A DNA stretch of 64,000 bases from Pseudisothecium myosuroides. Taxonomy: Eukaryota; Streptophyta; Bryopsida; Hypnales; Lembophyllaceae. Positions within the stretch are counted from its first letter, which is position 1. Every line of letters starts with the position of its first letter. The stretch lies in NCBI GenBank assembly GCA_951799445.1, contig OX637295.1:15066001-15130000 (forward strand), written 5' to 3'. The notes beneath the pieces are model-generated. The model worked only from the letters and a program-made list of their open reading frames with translations. It was not told the origin of the DNA and made no database searches. Positions 56,421 to 64,000 of this stretch are shown here, one piece after another. The position numbers were made by a program, and so were the translations under genes.

Positions 56421-57329
56421 ATTCAAGGCATCATTTTTATGGAATTGAAATGTGGACGTCCGCTTATTTTATAGCATGAATTTTTTTTGAAAATTGAGAA
56501 GTGTTAAAAAACTGCATGTAATTCATGAAATCAAAGCTGTTGTTGGAAATTCTAGCTTCAATTGCACTTGCAAGCATTGAATTCAAGCCTACCAACAAAG
56601 AAACTATTCATACGGCACAACCTACGAAAGAGTGGCCTACGAAACTACCTCCTGTGTCTGCATGACAACTGGATTCTTTTCCACAAATCATGAACAATTA
56701 GTCATAATTGTAGTACAGCATGCATGCTTTCTCTCCCAACATGAACTGCTGATTTCTTGGCGTCTCTTTGCAACCACGAAGTTGTAGCAATTCTCTTTTG
56801 CAATTGTTGAGGTCCACAATGACAATGTTCATATTCTGAGCAGTCTTGCATTTCGCCTTTCTATGATTGGATTTCTCTGTGTTTCAATTCATCAAGATTG
56901 TGTGAGTATGTCATAGAAGAAGTACATGAGTTGAGTTCAGGAGGGGTGAAATTTGTGTTGTACATCTACATTTTGTGCAGGAGTCATGCCGAGGCGTAGG
57001 AAAGCGATTTCAGACTCGAACCAAGTGAGCAATTCATGAAAATCAGCATTACGAAGTAGATGACGAAGCTGGCAGTTCAAATTCCTTGTTCCCATACTCA
57101 GAATGCACGTTGCCTGTCTGCAACTGGCATGGGACAACCTCCATGTGAGGCGGAGCTGTCGCCTAGTTGGTCAGCAGGCTTCCTGTAGCACCGATCCTCC
57201 TCCTGCATCCACTTCTGCGAATCCATAAACATCTCCATCATTATTGTCATATAGCAGTTATCCTACGCCTTTACATGTACCTCCTGTCGTACGCGCAATC
57301 TAGGCGTAAGTATCCTTAACACCAAAATG
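56421..57329. other. Unassigned, weak ORFs only
   Basis: A minus-strand frame 56937-57137 (66 codons, with LLRNADFHELLTWFESEI) has a protein-like composition but no supporting homolog or splice context. Nothing else was recognised. Confidence 0.3.
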
Positions 57330-60300
57330 ATGGTAAGATAACACGAAATATCGTCCCAGGAGATTCTAGTATGTTTTAGCAAGCTAAGGAGTTTCCGGAT
57401 TGTAATCCAAACAACAAAACCCCAAGCCACACCTCTTTCTTTTCCTATTTTTTTTTACACAATGGTCTTCCGGATCCCAATCCGGATCTATCTCTTTCCG
57501 GTTTCCGGTTTGATCCGGATTCCGGGTCTCACTTCTCAACTTCAACTGGTTTTCTATTCCCCTGTTTTACCCTCAGGGTGTCCGCATTTGATCTTTAGAG
57601 GGGTAGGAACGCACCACTCATAGACATCTATTGCTCTACACAAAACTTCACACAAAACAATCCTAATCGAGTTTTTATTGTAGAGTGGAGAAAGTAACTA
57701 TCCTCACAATTCCCCGGATAGCTTGCCCGGAAAACAGGTCACTCAGGGTTGTATCCTTCCGCCTTTACTACAACGACAGATCAAGACAGCCGGAACTGGA
57801 AGAGATTCGCGCATCTATCTACCAGACTGATCCTATGGTTGGCAGACCTTCCGGTGAGTGGGGATTTTCCGCTGGCGGTCGCTTATCTCCGCTCGGAACC
57901 CTCCCTGGATTCCGGACTCGCATCCGCACCACTCCTTAGAACCGGATCACTGTTACGGCAATTTAAAGGTACCACGCACAAATCCTTACTCACAAGTCTA
58001 ATAAAGTGTCCTCACAAACTTACACGCTCAAATCAGGTCCAACTAATTCTCAACCCGGATTCCCCCTCATCCGCCCTCTCTCACACTTTCACCATTCATA
58101 AACAACTCAAGAAAACGCACACATAGCCAGAAATCCAAGTGTCCACTTAGTGGCTCTGATTAGAGAAAAGAAAGTATGAACATAAACTAATTCATACAAA
58201 ATGGGCAAGGCTGGAATGAAAGGGCAACAAGCTGCCCTTTACTTAAAACCCAAACAAAAAGCCAAAAAAAGAACACCTGAAAATCCAGGTGACCAATCAA
58301 TAATCAACCGTAATATCCGGAAAGTTCAAAGTCAACTACTCCTAAGAATCCGAAACCGGGCCCCACGCACGGAAAATCCGCTCCAGATTAAAAATCCTAA
58401 AACTGCAAACATACTAATTACTTTCCCCGCTTTGATTTCTTCGCGTTGCTGCTTGGCCCTGCAGGTGGTTTCCTGCTCCCTTTCGGTGGAGTGGACTTTG
58501 TTGCAGCCCGGGTCGGAATCTTTCGCTGGACCGGCGGCGGGTCGTCATCCGATTCCGTCTCATCGCCGGAAGTGAATTCCCCCTTCTCGGACTCTTGGAT
58601 CATCTCCACTCTGGTCTCTTTCTCTGGCGAATTGTCCAGCTGAATCGGAGTTGTATTCCTCCTGGGCGATGCCTTCTGCATGTGAGTAAAGTCAACCGGA
58701 TTGGTACGAGCTGGGTTTGCCAAGGCCCCCATTCGTTGGATTAAATCGCTCCGGACGGATGTTCCGGATGTCGGAACGGAACTCCCTTCGCCTACCGGAA
58801 TCGACTGGACACTCCTCATTTGGCCGAACTTCGTGGTCTTTGTCTGGATCCGCGCCTGACCTGGAGTTGGCCTTGGGGATGCCGGTAAACTCATTCCTGA
58901 CCCCGGCTTCTGGGGCGTCTTCAACAAGTCGACGTTGGGCAGCTCCGGAAAGTGGGTGAAGTCCAAGGGCTTGTTGGGGTCGAGGTGTCCCAACAGTTGC
59001 GCCATCTCCTTCAAAATACCTTCCATCCGGGCCTGGAAGTCCACCAAGATCGTTACTACCTTGGACCCGGATAAGTGGCCTATGCCACTCAGCTGATTGG
59101 TGAAGAGTCGGGATTTAACCAGAGCTTCCGCGGGCTGCTCTACCAACGCAGTCAGATTGTGGACGAGTTGTAGAGCTTCTGCCTCCTTCTGCCGTGCAAC
59201 CGCGGCATCCGTATCCGTCCAGTTCACCCGACCTAACAGGCCATCCCTTTCCTTCTCCAAGTTCTTGATCCGCTCGTCCTTCTCACAAAGCAGATCCGGG
59301 CTCGGTAGTTTCCGGATCTGAGCTATGATATCTTCCGGCTCCACCTTCAACTCTGCAGCAATTCCCAGGATCATGTCCGACATCCCGAAATACATGTGTT
59401 TGGCCTCCTCCATCCACTGCGTTCCGGCGTCGAAGAAGTCCGACTGCGGTTCCGGTTCCGGGGGTTGACTCGGCTCACCCTTTTCCGAGGTCAACTGTTC
59501 CACCCTCGAGTTCGGATTGGTCGACTTCCTTCTCTTGTCCCGCTTGTCGACCAGGTCCTGCTGCTGCGGTTCTTCTTCCTCTTCATCGTCTTCTTCTTCT
59601 TCTTCCTCCTCTCCCTCGATCGGAGTATCCGGTGGAATCTCGTGCGTGAGACCGTACTTCACGATTTCCAACCCGGTGTTGTAAATCACCATTTCTTCAC
59701 TCGTCAGCACCTCTTGATGGTGGTACAGGTGAAACAGGTACGGACTGAGAAGACTAGGCTTCCCCTTCCCTACGTGTGACACGAGCTTCTTTACTATCCC
59801 GGCTAGAACTTTCCCCCAGTGAACTACCTTATCTTCTAAAGACCCAAAGATAGTGTTGGCCACCGTAATCGTAACTCGGGTGGGCTTTTCCGGATACATA
59901 ATCGGAATCAAAAATTCCAACACCCGTTTCTGCCTAGCGTCCTTACAGTCACTCACGGGGTATCCGTCCTTAGTGGTAACCGGATTACGAAACTTCCCAA
60001 TCTCGTACGTCTCTACCCGAGAACCTAATCCGGATCCGTCCTTCCCAAACCCGTATACGTCAGCCCATACATCCGCCGTCCATGCTCCGGGTTGGCCTCT
60101 CACAGTTAACTCGAACTGATTCGGGACTCCTGAGATCAGCTGCTCCAGCATCTCCGCGTTCTTAACATTCCACGGTCGGTGGATTAAACCCACACACCCC
60201 ATCCGGGTCAGATCTGTCTCTAACTCCTTCCGGTGCGTTGGGTCGGCGGGAATCGCTGGTCTAACTATCCGAGCTGTGACAGAGGGTTGACGCGCTACCA

Positions 60301-60720
60301 GTTTGCTGGACTCCGCCATACCGACACCGACAACTAAATCCGGTGCAATCGGCACCGACCTCACCCGTCTCTCCCTGTCACGATCTCTAACTCACCACTC
60401 TTTCTCTCAGCTAAGTGCGCAAGACAATCAGCAAAGTGAAGAATGAGGAAGATTAGGTATGGCAAGGGTTTAAGTACTAGTCGAGCTGCCGACCGTTCCC
60501 CTCGGCGAACGGAAAGAGGTCCGTTCCCGTAACGGTTCCCTAGCAGCGTAGGTCGGATACCTATTCCGTAGCTCGTTCCGATCCGACCTGACTCGGATTT
60601 AGGATCCGTTACAGGATCAGGATCTCGGAATCTAACTATCCGGAATTTGTCCGTATCCGGATCTAATTTCCTACTTCTTACTAAATTTTTGAAATTTTTA
60701 ACTAACTCCTAACCTATTTC
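57330..60720 (-). mobile_element. GC-rich CCGGAT-rich region around a gag-like ORF
   Basis: The words CCGGAT, ATCCGG and TTCCGG are dense from about 57399 to 60668, unlike anywhere else in the window, and GC content is clearly higher. The region holds one long minus-strand ORF. No direct terminal repeats, reverse transcriptase or integrase could be found, so an LTR element is only suspected. A CTCTGATTAGAGA stretch near 58153 loosely resembles a primer-binding site but lies on the wrong side of the ORF. The boundaries are approximate. Confidence 0.45.
58418..60319 (-). CDS. Gag-like or plant-mobile-domain-like protein, 633 aa
   Basis: The start is the ATG at 60319, with G at -3 and +4; the open frame extends 15 codons upstream but begins there with GTG. 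The N-terminal 230 residues form a globular-looking domain with EMLEQLISGVPNQFEL, GAWTADVWADVYGF and, further on, VVHWGKVLAGIVKKLV and SPYLFHLYHH. This layout recalls gag-like and plant-mobile-domain-like proteins of plant retroelements. An acidic run of Glu/Asp (about 238-252), a basic patch, a coiled-coil-like segment (CEKDERIKNLEKERDGLLG, about 354-372) and a disordered, lysine-rich C-terminus follow. No zinc knuckle, protease or polymerase motif is visible. Codon use is GC-rich and unlike the rest of the window, which fits a transferred or transposed unit. A host gene of unknown role is the alternative. Confidence 0.6.
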   Translation of the reverse strand: MAESSKLVARQPSVTARIVRPAIPADPTHRKELETDLTRMGCVGLIHRPWNVKNAEMLEQLISGVPNQFELTVRGQPGAWTADVWADVYGFGKDGSGLGSRVETYEIGKFRNPVTTKDGYPVSDCKDARQKRVLEFLIPIMYPEKPTRVTITVANTIFGSLEDKVVHWGKVLAGIVKKLVSHVGKGKPSLLSPYLFHLYHHQEVLTSEEMVIYNTGLEIVKYGLTHEIPPDTPIEGEEEEEEEDDEEEEEPQQQDLVDKRDKRRKSTNPNSRVEQLTSEKGEPSQPPEPEPQSDFFDAGTQWMEEAKHMYFGMSDMILGIAAELKVEPEDIIAQIRKLPSPDLLCEKDERIKNLEKERDGLLGRVNWTDTDAAVARQKEAEALQLVHNLTALVEQPAEALVKSRLFTNQLSGIGHLSGSKVVTILVDFQARMEGILKEMAQLLGHLDPNKPLDFTHFPELPNVDLLKTPQKPGSGMSLPASPRPTPGQARIQTKTTKFGQMRSVQSIPVGEGSSVPTSGTSVRSDLIQRMGALANPARTNPVDFTHMQKASPRRNTTPIQLDNSPEKETRVEMIQESEKGEFTSGDETESDDDPPPVQRKIPTRAATKSTPPKGSRKPPAGPSSNAKKSKRGK

Positions 60721-60721
60721 T

Positions 60722-60940
60722 ATGCTATCTTCCTTAATTCTAAGTTTCCGTGCTCCCACACCTCCCATAGCAGATTCTGTCACTGGTTTCATGGAGGACA
60801 CTTCTGACAAAGAAATTGGCGAATTGGATCCAGATTTCATCGACAGTCAAGAACCTTTGGGGACCAGTTTGAATTCCTTTGTTGACGAACTATCAGAGGA
60901 CGAATTTTTTGAGGGCCAATATGCAGATCCGGAGACCTAA
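60722..60940 (+). CDS. Hypothetical acidic 72-aa ORF
   Basis: A small frame rich in Asp, Glu and Ser (for example SFVDELSEDEFFEGQY) starts at an ATG just outside the GC-rich region. It might be a first exon or a leftover of a coding domain from the neighbouring element. No domain was recognised, and a spurious ORF is quite possible. Confidence 0.2.
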   Translation: MLSSLILSFRAPTPPIADSVTGFMEDTSDKEIGELDPDFIDSQEPLGTSLNSFVDELSEDEFFEGQYADPET

Positions 60941-61007
60941 TCATTGGAGGAATTGATCTGGCCTCCGGAGATGCTCCTAAATCACATTATTAGCTTGAAT
61001 TTCCAAA

Positions 61008-61214
61008 ATGGACAGCACGGTGCGCGTGGACGTCGACGCTGTCCAGACAGCGCAGCCAACATCGACGAGGGAGACTTTCGTGACCGGCAAGTCCGGTCGG
61101 CGGACTGGCCTTCCAGCAATCGAGTTGCAGAGGAGCCGTCCGAGGTCCACGGCAATGACCGCGAGTGCCTGGGGAGAGGGTCGGCAGGTGCGACCAGTCC
61201 TCCGACTCCGGCAG
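61008..61214 (+). CDS. Possible first exon of an unidentified gene
   Basis: An isolated GC-rich stretch starts at ATG in the context CAAAATGGAC, stays open for 69 codons (MDSTVRVDVDAVQTAQ at the start, rich in Arg, Thr and Ser) and ends at CCGGCAG|GTACGA, a donor-like site in phase 0. After it the DNA drops back to AT-rich sequence. No downstream exon was recognised, so this is speculative. Confidence 0.25.
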
Positions 61215-62560
61215 GTACGATTGACAGCCTTTGCCCTCCGTGCTCTTTTTATTTTAATTTTTTTAATTTCCCTTCTCCTCGAGTCTTGGAAGTCAAAAAC
61301 CTTTGCTGTGAATATGGGTATGCTGTCATTCTAGTTGTCCATGTGTTTCAAGAAAAAATTGAAACTGCCTTCATGTATGTCAAGCTATGGAGAAAATAAT
61401 TTAAGAGTTTTCCCCCGGTCTGTGCATTAGTCCATGACATTGAAGCTAAGGAAGACAAAAAATGTTCTATGATTTCTCTATGTGTTCGTAGGGGAAACAC
61501 TGCAAAACTCTTTTGGCTTTTCTCCATGTCCTTTTACAAAAAGAATAGAAACCGAGTGTTTCCGTATTTGTCCATCTATTTCAATAAGAAATAAAGGCAA
61601 ATTTCAGAGTATTTCTTGATGTCCTTGTGAAGGAAAAAAAACAGGGTCCTCTTCAAAGAAAATCATGACTGTAACGCATACAAATGACTTCATGTGGTTC
61701 ATAACAAAGCCTGAAGTGGGCGTACGTGCACCACGACATGTGCTATTTGGTCATCGGTGCGAAATTGCAAAGAAAGGACTCAAAACTTTTTATTTCTTTT
61801 GCTACCAATCATAGAAAAATAGTGAATGATGAAATCGCCTCATGTGGAATGAAAATCGAATAATTGACATGCACTTCACAGTAATGTGATATTCTCTATC
61901 CAATCTGTGCATAAATACTGGAATTTGCAGTACCACTATAACTTTTTGTATTGGCACTTTGAGAAATCATGAAAATAGAGATATAAAAACTCGGATGCGG
62001 TCATCGTAGTGTAGAAGAACGCTAAGTTCATCTGCGCTGAGCTTGTAGCAGCTAGGGTTTCTTTTAGGGACTTTGTACTGTCGAATTCGTCAAGGGTAAA
62101 ATTAGTTGCCTATAGAGTGGCAACAAATCATGACTTTCTTGTATGAAAAAATTCCAATTGATAAAACAAGGGGACTGAATTCTAGAGATGCAACTTGAAT
62201 ATAGTGAAATTTACATGTGATATGTGCTACTATGATATTTTCTATTCAATGTGTGCATTATTGTTTGCACCTGAAGCACATTGATAACATTATGTTCTGG
62301 CACATTCGGTCTTAGGAAAAGTAAATCGTCGATGCAATGAAGGCATAGAGCTTGCAAATAGAATTAGGGACTACTGGTATGTGCTACTTTGGTTTGATTT
62401 GTCAAATGTGTGCATAAATTCTCACATTTCAAGTAGCACAATCATATATTCAACCTTATTTGTCTTCCATTGTCAACTTTTTGAGTGCTGTAAGCGAAAA
62501 ACACATTTTCTCTTTCAAATTTAGAATTCGTGAATAGCACAAGTATTGACATAGCAACGT
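61215..62560. other. AT-rich noncoding with dispersed repeat relics
   Basis: It contains GTCCATGTGTTTCAAG and an A-rich tail at 61337-61357, like the two tails at 35453 and 36046. It also contains diverged, near-tandem copies of the dispersed repeat with ATGTGCTA and TCTATCCAATNTGTGCAT at about 61860-62000, 62215-62300 and 62375-62445. No gene was recognised. Confidence 0.45.
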
Positions 62561-62564
62561 TGCT

Positions 62565-62613
62565 TAGGAAGCGAGCGGTGAGCGGTGAGCGGGAAATAGT
62601 GAGCGGTGAGCGT
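62565..62613. repeat. Short GTGAGCG tandem repeat
   Basis: Repeats of GAGCGGTGAGCG are grouped in two short runs separated by GGAAATA. Confidence 0.75.
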
Positions 62614-62765
62614 ATATCTTGGATGATAAATGGGAAAATAAAATATAATTTTGAAATTTATAGAATAAAAATGACTGAAATTTAGGAATTTTTTTGGTGA
62701 AAGTCCTAAAAAATTTAGTAAATGCGGACAGAATTTTAGATTAAAGCATAACAAGGAAAAACTTT

Positions 62766-63199
62766 TGATGAAAAAATTGGATGGGAGTTGATGAAAAATT
62801 TGGATGAAAGTAGATGAAATAATTGTTGAAAATAGATAAAATACTAGATGAAAAGTAGGTGAACTATTGGATGAAAGTAGATGAAATAATGGATGAAAAG
62901 TAGGTCAACTACTGGATGAAAGTAGATGAAATGTTGGATGAAAAGTATATGAATATTGGATGAGAAATCGTTGAAATATTGCATGAAATTAGATGAAGTA
63001 TATGAAATAATATTGGATAGAAGTACATGAAATCTTGGATGACAAGAGGGTGAAATATTGGATGAAAGTAGGTAAACTACTAGATGAAAGTAGATGAAAT
63101 ACTGCATGAAAGTAGATGACAAACTGGATGAAAAGTAGATGAAATATTGGATGAAAGTAGATGAAATACTGGATAAAAAAAAGGCGAAATACTGGATGA
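62766..63199. repeat. 22-bp minisatellite, about 20 units
   Basis: Degenerate units read close to GATGAAAGTAGATGAAATAC followed by TG, with 22- and 23-bp versions alternating. The many minus-strand ORFs here (for example 62844-63212, with repeated YFIYFHP words) simply translate the repeat and are not genes. Confidence 0.85.
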
Positions 63200-63219
63200 A
63201 ATCTTCTGCCATGGGAGTT

Positions 63220-64000
63220 TTGGGATTCCTGGAATAAATAAGGATACAATGCTATGAAGATGAAAAAATGGATGACACAATTCCATTGCCTTGTTCAAAT
63301 GAATAATTCTAGATGATGGGACCTATGACCCCGGTTTAGGGGGGGACCTATGACCACTGTTTAGGATTTAGGGTTATTTTGCATGCACAAATCAGTAGAA
63401 TTAAAATACACCTATTATCGTAGAAATATAGAGCACCTTTGAGGTAGACCTCTGTTTTTGTCAAAGGTTTAGGCGGAACTTCAAATTTGGACAATACATC
63501 ACTTGCCCCATGTGTTGGCCGCTAAATTCAGAGTGTCGTGACAATGTCAGAGAGTAATAAAATAAAACATACGATGGACACAACTTCATGCAGGGGAAAA
63601 TTACGCACAATGCAATGATGCTATAAATAATTTTCGAAGTGGTTCACGGTCCGATAAAATGCAAGTACTAGCCCTTTTAGTCTCAGTACATTTCTATTCA
63701 TGTATTCAACAAATAGAGGTCGGGTCCTGGAATGCTATAAGACAAACTAATTTGATTCCAAATGATTCAGTACCCTACTAAGAAGCACTTGCTTCACTTC
63801 ATTGAAACTGAAACTTGCTGCATGAATGAACGCCTCCAATGTAGAGTATAGATTGCAGATAACAGTGAAAACAAAATAAAGATGCTTACAGTTTGCCCAT
63901 GTCCCCCGCTTGCCTAAGCACTTCAGCTTCATTTCCTAGAAATTGGGACAGGTGCAATCCGGAAACGATGATACAGTGAGCATATACTTTTCACATCGAG
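63220..64000. other. Unassigned noncoding to window end
   Basis: A pair of GGGACCTATGACC repeats lies at 63318-63330 and 63343-63355, each followed by a GTTTAGG word. No gene or complete element was recognised in the remainder. Confidence 0.4.

Noticed and set aside
55955..56479. Overlapping ORFs in the GC-rich block near 56 kb
   Set aside because: Open frames on both strands with low-complexity Pro/Gly/Arg composition are expected from high GC, and no motif was seen.
58140..58165. Primer-binding-site-like CTCTGATTAGAGA for an LTR element
   Set aside because: It lies downstream of the minus-strand ORF rather than upstream, and no long terminal repeat borders it.
60320..60364. N-terminal extension of the gag-like ORF
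   Set aside because: The upstream 15 codons begin with GTG, which is not a usual eukaryotic start. The ATG at 60319 has a better context.
62844..63298. Repetitive Phe/Tyr/Ile-rich ORFs
   Set aside because: They translate the 22-bp minisatellite in three frames at once, so they are not evidence of coding.
63330..63375. Telomere-like TTTAGGG words
   Set aside because: Only a few scattered copies, part of a short local repeat and not an array.
1..64000. tRNA, rRNA or other structured RNA genes
   Set aside because: Looked for tRNA-like arms, the GGTTCGAATCC-type T-loop and rRNA cores; nothing convincing was found by eye.

Overview
This window is eukaryotic nuclear DNA, AT-rich, gene-poor and full of small inverted-repeat transposons. 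The only confidently recognised genes are two spliced plant-type bHLH transcription factors, so the source is a land plant. The repeat load and protein style suggest a non-flowering lineage (moss, lycophyte or fern), but that is inference and the species cannot be named from the sequence.

Layout. Positions 1 to about 23450 (copy A) and about 25385 to 53725 (copy B) are two diverged, head-to-tail copies of one segment. The copies are collinear: AT-rich flank, a TTAA-flanked element (1029/30516), a 399-bp MITE (2423/31834), a degraded minus-strand multi-exon gene (4069-7940/34554-39893), an intact minus-strand bHLH gene (10690-12746/42513-44597), a promoter-proximal minisatellite, then a repeat-rich tail with foldback elements. 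The pairing offset drifts from about 25.4 kb to 31.8 kb and back to 30.0 kb, because each copy gained its own insertions after the duplication. From 54 kb to 64 kb the DNA is different: one more complete TTAA element and partial ones, a GC-rich block near 56 kb, a GC-rich CCGGAT-rich stretch (57330-60720) with a 633-codon gag-like ORF on the minus strand, weak exon-like ORFs near 61 kb and a 22-bp minisatellite at 62766-63199.

The most interesting system is a family of non-autonomous elements that start CCCCTAAAGG, end CCTTTAGGGG and sit in TTAA sites. Eleven complete copies and three partial ones are visible, about one sixth of the window. Comparing the two duplicates gives filled and empty versions of the same sites, which shows insertion at TTAA. 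These are the hallmarks of the piggyBac superfamily. The elements also look modular: about seven kinds of terminal half appear in different pairings, including one almost perfect 739-bp palindrome. A second family (ends GGGTGATTGCAAGAAACAC, 4-bp target duplications) forms nested foldbacks, the best being a three-level nest at 14533-17058.

Functionally, the window holds two young bHLH paralogs, both with open frames and conserved splice sites. They are probably nuclear E-box/G-box-binding regulators. Everything else is transposon biology acting on the duplicated locus. No transposase, reverse transcriptase or integrase gene, tRNA, rRNA or CRISPR array was recognised.
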